Below, in pieces: positions 12,131 to 22,642 of a DNA stretch of 64,000 bases (the stretch's first letter is position 1; every line of letters starts with the position of its first letter). The notes below the pieces were generated by a model that saw nothing but the letters and a program-made list of their open reading frames with translations, did no database searches and was not told where the DNA came from. Source of the DNA: Neoarius graeffei (Eukaryota; Chordata; Actinopteri; Siluriformes; Ariidae); contig NC_083587.1 of NCBI RefSeq assembly GCF_027579695.1, positions 8,124,001 through 8,188,000 on the forward strand, given 5' to 3'. The translations under genes and the position numbers were made by a program.

Positions 12131-12218
12131 TGTCTAATTGATCTCAGAAGCTAAACAGAGTTGGGCCTGGTTAGTACTTGAGTGGGAGACTGCCTAGGAA
12201 TACCAGGTACTATAAGCT
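12131..12218 (+). pseudogene. 5S rRNA-like unit, 5'-truncated
   Basis: Contains GATCTCAGAAGCTAAACAGA, GGGCCTGGTTAGTACTTGAG and GGGAGACTGCCTAGGAATAC, the internal control region and 3' half of 5S rRNA with decayed CpG sites. The first ~30 nt are lost. Confidence 0.7.
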
Positions 12219-12322
12219 TTTTATTTTGCCTTCTTGTAGATATCTGTTTGAATTTCCCCTCTGGGCAGTGCAAGGCAAGGCAAGCCAAGCCTTGAAAAAT
12301 GCCACATTTCCAACTATGTGTT

Positions 12323-12440
12323 GCTTATGGCCAAACCACTCTGACAACACTTGATGCTGTCTGATCTCAGAAGCTAAATGGAATTGGGCCTGGTTAGGAC
12401 TTGAGTGAGAGACTGCCTAGGAATCCCAGGTGCTGTATGC
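12323..12440 (+). pseudogene. 5S rRNA-like unit, full length but diverged
   Basis: 118 nt from GCTTATGGCCAAACCACTCT to GTGCTGTATGC, aligning end to end with 5S rRNA but with many transitions. A T-rich stretch (ATTTTATTTT) follows as in a pol III terminator. Its neighbour unit begins exactly 223 bp downstream. Confidence 0.75.
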
Positions 12441-12545
12441 ATTTTATTTTGCCTTCTTGCAGATATCTGTTTGAATTTCCCCTCTGGGCAGTGCAAGGCA
12501 AGGCAAGCCAAGCCTTGAAAAATGCCACATTTCCAACTATGTGTT

Positions 12546-12663
12546 GCTTATGGCCAAACCACTCTGACAACACTTGATGCTGTCTGATCTCAGAAGCTAA
12601 ATGGAATTGGGCCTGGTTAGGACTTGAGTGAGAGACTGCCTAGGAATCCCAGGTGCTGTATGC
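12546..12663 (+). pseudogene. 5S rRNA-like unit, full length but diverged
   Basis: Second full unit of the 223-bp tandem. The spacer with GGGCAGTGCAAGGCAAGGCA and GCCACATTTCCAACTATGTG is shared between units, so this is a decayed 5S rDNA array rather than single retro-copies. Confidence 0.75.
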
Positions 12664-12767
12664 ATTTTATTTTGCCTTCTTGCAGATTTCTGTTTGAATT
12701 TCTGTCTGCCTGCCTCAATCCCTCTCTGCCCCTGCCAAGGCCTGCAAGGACACACAGTCACAGCTTA

Positions 12768-13283
12768 AGGCCAATTTATGCTGACAACCCAGTCCTCGCA
12801 GACGGTGTCACAGATAGCGTCTGCGTAGCCCCCCACCTTTGCAGACGCTCTGCGTGCACCTCCCAAAAATTGTGACCACCGCAGAAGCCTCGCAGACAGC
12901 GTCGCAGACAAGAGGGCTCTGATTGGTCCACTCTACATCCGCTGTACACGCACTTCCACTTCCCTACTTTCCCGGTTTGTTTTGTTTTCACGACCGCCAT
13001 TTTTAAAAACACGAGCGAAGATGGAGCAGCACGAAGAGCGGTTGATCGAGGAAACACATACATCTATACAACTCCAGTTCTAGTCATTATAAGTAACCGG
13101 AGGATAAACACTCCACTAACCACACCCACCAACTACTCCTAGCGATTTCGCGACTTCACGCCCCCTTGCGTTGTGTCGGTGAATAACATCACGCACGCCT
13201 ATTACTCCCCGCTCAACGATAAATTACAACTGTCTGCGAAAAGCTATCTGCGAAAGCCTTGTCGCAAGAGCATGCAGAGGCCT
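12768..13283 (-). mobile_element. PIF/Harbinger-type MITE (516 bp)
   Basis: Ends are AGGCCAATTTATGC and the complement of AGGCCTCTGCATGC, flanked by TTA at 12765-12767 and 13284-13286, the 3-bp duplication expected for Harbinger. Inside, on the plus strand at 13021, an ATG opens MEQHEERLIEE and soon stops. This resembles the start of the MADF/Myb-like accessory protein of autonomous Harbinger elements. Copies at 43323-43848 (spacer) and 59373-59888 (right arm). The strand is arbitrary. Confidence 0.75.
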
Positions 13284-14540
13284 TTAGGCCAAAGCTGTGC
13301 CCAAAGCAACCCAACCCCCCACGGACCAGCTCTTCTGTTAATGGCTCTCTTTGTTCAACTCTGGGGGAGGGGTTGTAGGCCTTAGCTGTCAAAACAAAAA
13401 CTTGCCTGTCTTTCTTAACAGAGAGATAGAGACAGATAGAAAAGCAGGCTAGAGAGAGAGAGAGAGAGAGATCCTGAAATGTAGAAAAGAGGCGATAGAT
13501 ATGTTAGACTGAATTTTATTATTATTATTATCATTATAACAATAATAATATCATCATCAAAGTCTAAAAATACAGTAAATCATTTTATCCAATCCTGAGC
13601 TATGGGGGTAAACAAAGAGTTCTCTGAGCTGGGTTTCATAAATGCCATAAATAAGCCTACACATATTGTCTCAGTACTCAGCAGTATGAGTTGGTGTCCA
13701 CTCATACACCAAGTCATTTAAGATCTGATATTGTTGGAAAGGGCATAGTCTAAGTTTTATTCTGGTCTTTAATATGTTGGGTTCAAGGCAGTTTAAGATC
13801 TGTAAAGGAGGTCAGACATACAGCATGTCTTAAGGTCTTACAACCCAGCAGAATATAGCCATTATTAAAGCTGTCTTAATTTCAGATCTCTGAAGGGCTA
13901 TATGAACAAGAATGTTCTCTGAGGTAGGCCTTAAGGTACCCTTTAATATGGTTTATGGATACAGTAAATCATTTTATCCAAGCCTGAGCTATGGGGGTAA
14001 ACATAGAGTTCTCTGAGCTGGGTTTTATAAATTATTTAAGCTATAATAAGCTTTATTTCACCCTTTTGTGTGTGTAAGATCAACCTTTTTCACAATGTTG
14101 TCATCATTTGAACTTGAGTTAACATTATTGACCATCTTTATTTTTAATTCCTCCTGTGTCTTCTTGTTTGGTTTTCTAGGTAAGGCTTCTCTGAATAAAA
14201 GAAGAGCAGGCTTTTGTTCAGCAGGTGTCTGAAGATTTCTGGTGAGGCTTTTCTTATGTCTTCTATGAATAAAATGCTGTTTTGTGGCTTTAAGTTTTCT
14301 CATATGTGGGGAAGGTCAGCAATAGTGCAAAACCATCCCCGAATTTTTGAGTTCTTGGTTTTAAGGGTCTAATGATATATCTATACATATTGTTGTCATT
14401 TTAAATGCATGAAGTGAGACAGCGTGTTTTGCCATTTGTGGAGACCAGTGTATGTTTTCATGTATGGTTTGAAACATTGTTTTTCAACAAACCTGGTTGA
14501 AAACCACAGGTTGATGGGAGGGTCTAACCTCTACATAGCC
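13284..14540. other. No gene seen; simple repeats and a direct-repeat pair
   Basis: Holds a (GA)n run at about 13453-13471, an (ATT)n-like tract near 13517-13555, and a direct repeat of about 80 bp: TACAGTAAATCATTTTATCC followed by GAGCTATGGGGGTAAACA occurs at about 13570-13650 and again at 13960-14035. No coding region is convincing. Confidence 0.5.
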
Positions 14541-14580
14541 CCACCCTCATTTGCATTTCTGTAAGTATAAATACCAGAGG
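14541..14580 (+). promoter_or_regulatory. Octamer and TATA box of the C2HC gene fragment
   Basis: ATTTGCAT octamer at 14549-14556 and TATAAATA at 14566-14573, with the first candidate ATG 264 bp downstream (14837). Spacing of octamer to TATA is as in compact pol II promoters. Inferred from motifs only. Mirror TATA at 58080-58087. Confidence 0.45.
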
Positions 14581-14836
14581 CAGAATCTAGGCCAATCTAC
14601 CCTGAAGTTCTGCTGAAGACTGCTGAATACTCTGCTAGATTTCATTGTCATTGCTACGTGCCTTTGAGCCTTTTGCTGGAGATTCTGCAGAAGATATTTC
14701 CATTACTGCTACTACTAAAAAGCTTTATTCCTTTACCACTAAAGCAATTTTAATTGCTACTTGCCTTTGAGTCTTGTGCTCAGAGTTTGACCTTCTTTGT
14801 CTTCAATTTGTCCAGAGCTTCACTCATTGCTGAGAT

Positions 14837-16381
14837 ATGGATTCAAAGTAAGGTACATTAATAGTTGCTTGGATATTGTATTGTAAATAGGTGCAGCTAG
14901 TTTTGCTTTTGTGATGTTCAGAGTATATGCTTAGCTTTTGAATAATTGTGTTTTTCTTGTTTGTACCTTTCATGCACCTTTTTTTTATTCAACCTATTGT
15001 GAATTAACCTATTATTATTTCTATATTAACTACATTTACTTAATGCCTTTCTTTTCTTTTTCTAGGAAACTTGTACGCAGGCACCATTTGCTTTGCCCAG
15101 TCTGTTTTAGGACCCAAGAAACACTATCTTGTCATGTGCGCAGATCGTGCATGAAAAACAGCCCCGAAGCTGCCATTGAAACGGTGGTCGAAAAGGCCAA
15201 GAATTAAGTTTTCCATCTCCTGAAGCATGGCAGGACTTTTGACTATGTGGTCCTTACTCAAATAATGGCTGATGGCAATCCTATCCAAAGGTTGGTGGCT
15301 TCCACATTACTTTTTGTTTAATCTAGGGTTATTCCATATATGCCATTCCTTACATTGAATAATCAACAACCTATTTACATCTGACTGAGGGCGGTGATAA
15401 TGGGGCTGTAAGGATAATGGACCTAATTTGGAAAATGCTGACATTTCCCCATTCCCCCAATGGACAGAATGCTTTTGTTTTGGTTAATAGCTCTCCTTTT
15501 GTTCTGGTTGATAGCTCTGTGCTGCTGCTGTGTGTGTGTGTGTTTGTGATGAAAGCATAAAAAATAGTTTTGAGTATGAAAACAATCACCTTTTACTAGT
15601 TTGATTTCACACACTTTAGTTCATTAACCATTTTCAAATGTTTTGTTTTCCTTATTGAAAGATGGATTGAGGAGCTGGAGCGTCATCACTTGGTTGTGAC
15701 TAGAATCCCACCCTCTCTGCCCAATGCCGAACCAGCCACCAGGCATCAGCAACCTGAAACTGTAACTGGACCCCAGGGTGAGCCATCTGGAGAGTTTGAT
15801 GGGGACTTGGCATCTACCAGCAGTGGCGAGGTGTTTCAGTGGTGAGAGTCTCAGTTTCACAACTTATCTGATGATGTGTGTTTTTCAGTGTGGCTCACAT
15901 TAAATCATAACTATGCACTATTATAACAAAAGTTTTATCCCACATTGCAGTGACCGAGATGTGAATTATTCCAACAAGACCAAGCACAACATGCGTGAGA
16001 TGGGCCTTTATAAGAAGCATTCTCTGGACCATCCACTGCTGAAGGACTTTGCCAAACACCTAGAATTAGATCTCAACTATGTCCATTACAAACAAGAGAT
16101 GAGGACCATCGTTACACACACTGTGTTTATTAGAAACGTTAATTAGAATGTTCATAAAAGATGAAACAAGAAGCAACGGTCATGATTAGAAGGTAATTTA
16201 AAATTGTTTATTTCATTTTCAGGCTGAAAATGTTTCTCGGTACCTCTACTATGTCAACCCTGAGACACCATCCCTGCAGTTTGTCAATGACAGAGAGAAG
16301 CTCTGACAGTACCTACATCACCTCTCTGATGCAAAATTAAAAAAAACAAAGTCAGCAGAATTACCTCAAGAGCTTGAAAAG
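14837..16381 (+). pseudogene. Spliced C2HC-finger gene fragment, Crypton/tyrosine-recombinase-like N-terminus
   Basis: Five exons can be read: 14837-14847 (MDSK), 15066-15290, 15662-15841, 15951-16110 and 16223-16381, with GT..AG junctions and matching phases. The protein starts MDSKKLVRRHHLLCPVCFRT, then a C2HC finger ending CHVRRSCM. Exon 5 gives AENVSRYLYYVNPETPSLQF, like the SAM-like N-terminal domain of tyrosine recombinases. Decay: exon 2 has TAA at codon KN* where the right arm reads TAT, and exon 5 has TGA after DREKL in both arms. Exon 4 of this copy is followed by about 33 extra bases absent from the right arm. No catalytic C-terminus exists: the gene is cut off by 5S-like sequence at about 16434. 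The family assignment is inference from a remembered fish multicopy family. Confidence 0.5.
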
Positions 16382-16433
16382 GTTGGTAGCAGTTTTCTTT
16401 TATTATGATGTCAACAGTGTGACAAAATAAAAT

Positions 16434-17276
16434 GCATACAGTAACTGGTATTCCTAAGCAGTCTCCCACTCAAGTACTAACCAGGCCCAACTCTGTTTAG
16501 CTTCTGAGGTGGGGTTTACATTAGACCATATCAGCGGATCATCAGATTAACGTTTTTAAAATGATTAGTGTGCACACAGCAACGCCAATACACGGTTTGC
16601 GTGCACACAGCAATGCCAATACACGGATACGCTCGGCTCCACAGGCATCCTGCGCTCCAAATCACTCCGCCCTGAACAGCGAGTGCCCTCTGGAGGGTGC
16701 GCACTCCGGCCCTGCGCAGCTCACAGAGCACGCGAGTGGAGCGCACGAGCAGTGATTTGGGACTGAGCCGCTGTGTGTGTGATCTCAGTGCATGTCGGGC
16801 ATGCGCGTCACTTACCACTTGCAAGTGGAAGGATGGCAAGCCTAAAGACAATCATAACTACACAATGGGCAGTATTTGCATCAGTATTTGCAGTATTTTC
16901 ATAGTTTTATACTCTTTAATGAAACGTGATACAAGGCGGAAGTCCGCGCCGTTTTTCAGCAGTCGTGTCACATGACCAACGCCAGCGAATCAGGAAGGTG
17001 GATGTCACAGTGACGTTGTCCAATGACGATGCCAGCTAGAGCTCAGCCCAGTGAATCCGCTTATCCGCATATTCTCAATGTTTACAGAGCACCGGACCAG
17101 ACACAATATGGATTGAATACGTGGACCCTGACGGATTCCCGTTTCCCGGCGTTTCCAGGCGTTTTAATGTAAACGGACAGTGCATCCGCAAAGAAAACGA
17201 GACAGATACGGTCTAATGTAAACTTGGCCTGAGATCAGACAGGATCAGGTGTTGTCAGATTGGCTTGGCTGTAAGC
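16434..17276 (-). pseudogene. 5S rRNA-like unit split by a MITE
   Basis: The two halves 16434-16508 and 17229-17276 join into a 5S-like unit on the minus strand. The 720 bp between is the MITE described separately. The duplicated CTGAG at the break supports simple insertion. Confidence 0.75.
16509..17228. mobile_element. 720-bp MITE, superfamily unresolved
   Basis: Terminal inverted repeats share GTTTACATTAGACC at both ends (19 bp with a few mismatches). It is flanked by CTGAG at 16504-16508 and 17229-17233. The interior is relatively GC- and CpG-rich. No coding content. Mirror copy at 55458-56177. Confidence 0.7.
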
Positions 17277-17376
17277 AGCAGTTAGTTGGAAATATGGCTT
17301 TTTTCTTGCCTTGCCTTGCCCCACCCTGCCCTGAGGGGAAATTCAAACAGATATCTGCAAGAAGGCAAAATAAAAT

Positions 17377-17494
17377 GCTTACAGTACCTGGTATTCCGAG
17401 GCAGTCTCCCACTCAAGTACTAACCAGGCCCAACTCTGTTAAGCTACTGACATCAGAGGGGATCAGGCATTGTCAGAGTGGTTGGGCTGTAAGC
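17377..17494 (-). pseudogene. 5S rRNA-like unit
   Basis: Minus-strand 118-nt unit from GCTTACAGCCCAACC to CAGGTACTGTAAGC. It keeps the ACTTGAGTGGGAGACTGCCT box. Diverged from functional 5S. Confidence 0.7.
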
Positions 17495-17588
17495 AGCAGT
17501 TAGTTGGAAATATGGCTTTTTTTTGCCTTGCCTTGTGCCACGCTGAGGGGAAATTCAAACAGATATCTGCAACAAGGCAAAATAAAAT

Positions 17589-17706
17589 GCTCACAGTACA
17601 TGGTTTTCCTAGGCAGTCTCCCACTCAAGTACTAACCAGGCTCAACTCTGTTTAGCTTCTGAGATCAGGCAGGATCAGGCGTTGTCAGAGTGGTTTGGCC
17701 ATAAGC
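17589..17706 (-). pseudogene. 5S rRNA-like unit
   Basis: Minus-strand 118-nt unit from GCTTATGGCCAAACCACTCT to GTACTGTGAGC. The tandem period to the neighbouring unit is 212 bp. The Gypsy element at 17755 landed in its spacer. Confidence 0.7.
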
Positions 17707-17754
17707 AGCAGTTAGTTGGAAATGTGGCTTTTTTCAATAGTTGCTTTGACTTGC

Positions 17755-18332
17755 TGTTAGGACTAGGACTGTTTTGGCCTCTAGAGGCCGCTGTTATTTC
17801 CTTTTCGTGTCATGTTTATTTTGGCCTCTAGAGGCCGCCACTGTTCCTGTGTTTTGTGTTTGTGTTAATTGCCTGTTTAGTCCTGATTATCTTCACCTGT
17901 GTTCAATTTAGTTTGTGCATTTATACCCCCTGATTTCAGTCCTCTTGTCACAGAGTCTTTATGCTGTTATGTTTATCTCCAGTTTCCTCTGTACCGTGTT
18001 CTTTATTTTGCATTTTGCTTTTCTTTTGGACCTAGTAGTTACTGTGTTTTTTGGATCTTCTGAGCTTTGATATTTTTGCCTTTTCTTTTCTGTTTTTTTT
18101 GGCTTTTGTTTTGTACTTTTGGATTTTTTATTTTTTCCCTTATATCTTCTGAGCGTTTTTGTATTTGTACTTTTTGGATATTTTTTGTACATATTGTAAA
18201 TAAACTTTTTTGATACTTTTTGTACTTCCGCCTCACGCCTCTGTATTTGAGTCATCCCCCTGGTGGCCTAGTGGGGGTTTGCTGGATTATCACACCAACG
18301 AACCAGGTTCGAATCCCAGCAAAACCCTAACA
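17755..18332 (+). repeat. 5' LTR of left-arm Gypsy
   Basis: 578 bp, TGTTAGG..CCCTAACA ends. Two perfect palindromes GGCCTCTAGAGGCC lie at 17776-17789 and 17823-17836 in U3. The last ~70 bp contain a tRNA-like pair of boxes: TGGCCTAGTGGGG at 18264-18276 and GGTTCGAATCC at 18306-18316. Confidence 0.93.
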
Positions 18333-18345
18333 GAAAGACTCCGTC

Positions 18346-19326
18346 ATGACCGACTCAGCAGAGGCTGCTTCAACTGTCTACCCGGCCAACCTTCAGGGAA
18401 TTACGGCAGCTTTGACATGCTTCGGCGCGACCATGGACGCTCATGGACGTACGCTCACCAGCCAATGTGAGGCCCTTGCTCGCCACGAGGAACTGCTTCA
18501 GCAAATTGGGAAAACCCTGGCACAGCTGACATCTCTGCCTGCATCTCCTGATCCAGCTCCTGCTCCTGCCATGCTGCCTTCTTCACCTCGTGAACCCAGC
18601 CTTCCTGCACCACTGAGGTACGACGGCAAGCACAGTGAGTGCCGAGAGTTCTTTACCCAGTGTCAACTCACCTTTGAGCTTCAGCCTACCACCTACACTA
18701 CGGATCGCCGCAAGATTGCCTTTGTGATAACCTTATTAGCTGGTAAGGTGCGAGCCTGGGCTACTGCTATCTGGCAAAGACAGGGACCTGAGTGCCTTGA
18801 TTTCCAGCTGTTTTCTGAAGAGATGCTTCGGGTCTTCGATCAGGCAGACATCAGTACCGACGCAGCCCGAAAGCTCGTGTCCATCCGGCAAGGAGGAAGC
18901 ATCGCAGATTATGCCATCTCGTTCTGGATGCTCGCAGCAGTAAGTGGATGGAACGAGACTGCCCTGGTGTCAGCCTTCCACCATGGTCTGTCTGACCCCA
19001 TCAAGGACAGTCTGGCCTCTATTGGATGCCCAAGTGACCTCGAAACCCTCATCTCACATGCTATTCGTCTGGACAACAGGATGAGAGAACGCCACCAAGC
19101 CTTGAGCCCCCCCAGCCTCCCTACCTCTATCTGGAGACCGTCTACCTCCTTCAGTGACTGTCCAGAACCCATGCAAGTGGGTCGTACTCGCCTCTCCGCA
19201 TCTGAGAGGGAAGGCAGAAGGAGGGACAAGTGCTGCATCTACTGTGGCAAGCCTGGTCAGTTCCAAGCATCATGTCCAGAACTCTTGGGAAAAGGACCGC
19301 CCCGTCCAGCCGAGGGAGGGTTGTGA
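18346..19326 (+). mobile_element. gag region of left-arm Gypsy
   Basis: About 326 codons starting MTDSAEAASTVYPANLQGIT. A capsid segment of the retrotransposon-gag type (YDGKHSECREFFTQCQLTFE, then AFVITLLAGKVRAWATAIWQ) is followed by a CCHC knuckle [14 protein letters not shown] near residues 298-311. Sushi-type elements usually express pol from the same RNA by a shift at the gag-pol boundary, where the two frames overlap here. Fossil copy. Confidence 0.85.
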
Positions 19327-19329
19327 CGG

Positions 19330-22300
19330 GGCCTACCCTCTCTCCCGGACTCCCTGGCCAAGGAATCTACATCCTGGTCTCCATCTCTTGGGGTGAGTCT
19401 GTCCACTCTTGTCAAGCTTTGTTAGACTCAGGGGTGGCTGGGAACTTTATGGATATTCACTTCGCCCAAAGCATCAATATTCCGACTGCACCTCTTGAAG
19501 TCCCACTGTCTGTGTCTGCCCTCGATGGCCAAGCATTAGGTGATGGAAGAGTCACCCAAGTTACTTCTCCAGTCTTCCTCCAGTCTCAAGGTCACAAGGA
19601 AGAAATATCACTGCACCTGATTCCTTCACCTGAGTTCCCAGTTATTCTAGGCCTTCCTTGGCTTACTCGCCACAACCCTCACATAGACTGGGTAACAAGC
19701 CAGGTTGTGGAATGGGGCCCTGCATGCCATGCCTCTTGTCTGCTCTCTAGCTCTCCTGTGTCTCCTGCCGAGTCCCCTGATCTCACCGAGTTATCTCAAG
19801 TTCCCACAGAGTACTGGGATCTCAAGGAGGTATTCAGCAAGAGCAGGGCCGCCGTTCTTCCTCCGCACCGGGCCTACGACTGTGCCATCGACTTGCTCCC
19901 TGGGACTACCCCTCCTCGTGGCAGACTGTTTTCCCTCTCTCAGCCAGAACGCAAGGCCATGGAGGAATACCTCAAAGACGCCCTGGTCTCTGGGTTCATT
20001 CGACCCTCCACCTCACCTGCTGGTGCCGGCTTCTCCTTTGTCGGCAAGAAGGATGGGGGGCTCCGACCATGTATTGACTACAGGAGCCTGAACAAGATCA
20101 CTGTGCGCAACCGATATCCCCTTCCGCTGATGTCCACTGCTTTCGACCTGCTCCAAGGCGCCACCGTCTTCACCAAGTTGGACCTACGGAATGCATACCA
20201 CCTCATCCGTATCCGACAGGGAGACGAGCGGAAGACTGCCTTTAACACCCCGTCTGGGCACTACGAATACCAGGTGATGCCCTTCAGACTCACCAATGCA
20301 CCAGCTGTTTTTCAGGCCCTAATCAACGACGTCTTAAGGGACATGATTAACCTGTACGTTTTTGTCTACCTCAACGACATCCTTATCTTTTCCAAGACCA
20401 TGCAGGAGCACTGCCACCATGTCCGCCAGGTTCTCCAGAGGCTGCTACAGAACAATCTGTTCGTCAAGGCCCAGAAATGCGAATTTCATGTTCCCGAGGT
20501 CTCCTTTCTGGGATTTATTGTACGGACAGGCCAACTCCAAATGGACCCTGCCAAGACCCTGGCCGTCTGGGACTGGCCTACTCCCAAGTCCGTTAAGGAG
20601 GTTCAGCGGTCCTTAGAATTCGCTAACTTCTACTGCAAGTTCATAAGGAACTTCAGTTCTGTAGCAGCACCCATGTCAGACCTTACCAAAGGGACAGGTG
20701 GATCTTATGTCTGGTCTCCTCAGGCGGAAAAGGCATTCAAAGACCTCAAGGACCGCTTCTGCATGGCACCCATTCTGGTCCTCCCGGACACCTCCCAACC
20801 ATTCATCGTGGAGGTGGACGCCTCGGACAGTGGTGTCGGCGCGGTGCTCTCTCAACGTTTGGAAGGAAAGCTGCACCCCTGCGCTTACTTCTCCCACCGC
20901 CTGAGTCCTGCGGAGTCCCGGTACGATGTGGGGGATCGAGAACTGCTAGCAGTCAAACTGGCCCTTGAGGAGTGGAGGCACTGGCTGGAGGGAGTGCAAC
21001 ATCCATTCCTGGTTTGGATGGACCACAAGAACCTGGAGTACCTCCAGCAAGCCAAGAGACTGAACCCTCGACAGGCTAGGTGGGCCCTGTTTTTCAGTCG
21101 GTTTGACTTCACCCTCTCGTACCGCCCCGGCTCCAAGAACGCCAAACCTGACGCACTGTCCAGGCTGTTCTCTGCCACTAACAGGGAGAATGAAGTCGGG
21201 CCTATTATCCCTGTGTCCCGGATTGTGGCCCCTGTCCACTGGGGTATTGAGGAGGCTGTCCGACAAGCTCAACGCCAGGACCCCGGTCCTGGGATGGGGC
21301 CACCGGGTCTCTTGTACATCCCACATCAAGCCCGGGCCAAGGTTCTCCAGTGGGGTCACTCTTCCCCTCTCACCACCCACCTGGGAGCTCGGAGGACCCT
21401 GGACTTCCTGAAAAGACGCTTCTGGTGGCCTAACATGGAGAAGGAAGTAAGGTCATTTGTCCTGTCCTGTGAGGTTTGCACCAGAACCAAGAACCCACGA
21501 TAGCGTCCCCAGGGTCTCCTGCATCCTCTGACCATTCCCTGGCGTCCCTGGTCCCACGTGGCAGTCGACTTCATCACGGGTCTCCCTGAGTCACAAGGTA
21601 ACATGGTCATTTTGGTCATAGTTGACAGATTCTCCAAGGCCTGCCGCTTCATACCACTGTGCAAACTCCCCTCTGCTCTTGAAACAGCGAAACATATGTT
21701 TAATCATGTCTTCCGAGTCTTTGGTCTTCCACAGGACATCGTCTCAGACCGAGGGCCCCAGTTCTCCTCCCGAGTGTGGCACGGGTTCTGCAAGGTCATC
21801 GGAGCCACTGCCAGCCTCTCCTCTGGGTTTCACCCACAGTCCAATGGTCAGACGGAGAGGCTCAACCAGGACCTGGAAACCACCCTGCGAGGCCTGGCTA
21901 TGGATAACCCGACATCGTGGAGCACCTGGCTGCCATGGGCAGAGTACACCCACAACACCCTGCAGTCATCGGCCACCAAGCTGTCGCCATTCCAGTGCCA
22001 ATTCGGGTTCCAGCCACCTCTGTTCCCGGACCAGGAGGAGGATGCGGGGGTGCCCTCGGTCAACCAATATGTGAGACGGTGTCGCAAGACCTGGAGCAAG
22101 GTCAGGAAGACCCTCATACAGACCTCCAGAACCAACCAGACTCAGGCCAACCGCCATAGAAGATGTGCACACGCTTTCTGCCCTGGGCAGCGGGTTTGGC
22201 TGTCCACTAAGGACCTTCCGCTGCGGGTGGAGAACCGCAAGCTTGCTCCTCGCTACATTGGCCCCTTCAAGGTGGTGCGCAGGGTGAACCCTGTCTCCTA

Positions 22301-22624
22301 CCGGCTCCAGTTGCCCCGGACTCTGAGGATCAACCCCACTTTCCATGTTTCCCTGTTGCGGCCCGTACTGACGTCTACGTATGCCCCTGCCCCTAGGAAC
22401 CCCCCACCCCCCGCATCTTCCAGGGTCAGACTGTGTTCACTGTGCATCGCCTGCTTGACTCCCGCTGGGTCCGCGGCGGGTTGCAATATCTGGTGGACTG
22501 GGAGGGCTATGGTCCTGAGGAGCGCTGCTGGGTTCCTGCTCAGGATGTCCTAGATAAAGAACTGTGTTGGGACTTCCATTCGGCCCATCCGGATCACCCT
22601 GGGAACGTCAGGAGACGCTCCTAG
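19330..22624 (+). mobile_element. pol region of left-arm Gypsy (PR, RT, RH, IN, chromodomain)
   Basis: Domain order by eye: protease with [13 protein letters not shown] near 19415-19460; reverse transcriptase about 19950-20540 with [20 protein letters not shown] and a YLND catalytic-box variant; RNase H about 20790-21150 with [16 protein letters not shown]; zinc-binding and integrase core about 21340-21960 ([22 protein letters not shown]); and a chromodomain near 22480-22560 ([17 protein letters not shown]). The chromodomain places it with chromoviruses such as Sushi-ichi. Broken overall. Confidence 0.88.
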
Positions 22625-22642
22625 AGTGTGGGGGGGGGGTCC

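Noticed and set aside
12131-12663. Functional 5S rRNA genes
   Set aside because: Too many substitutions relative to vertebrate 5S, with loss of conserved CpG positions; scored as pseudogenes.
13570-14035. Short LTR pair from the direct repeats
   Set aside because: No TG..CA ends, primer site or coding sequence between them; treated as a local duplication.
14058-14303. 81-codon lysine-rich frame in the 13-14.5 kb gap
   Set aside because: AT-rich composition, no domain and no splice context; identical in the other arm only because of duplication.
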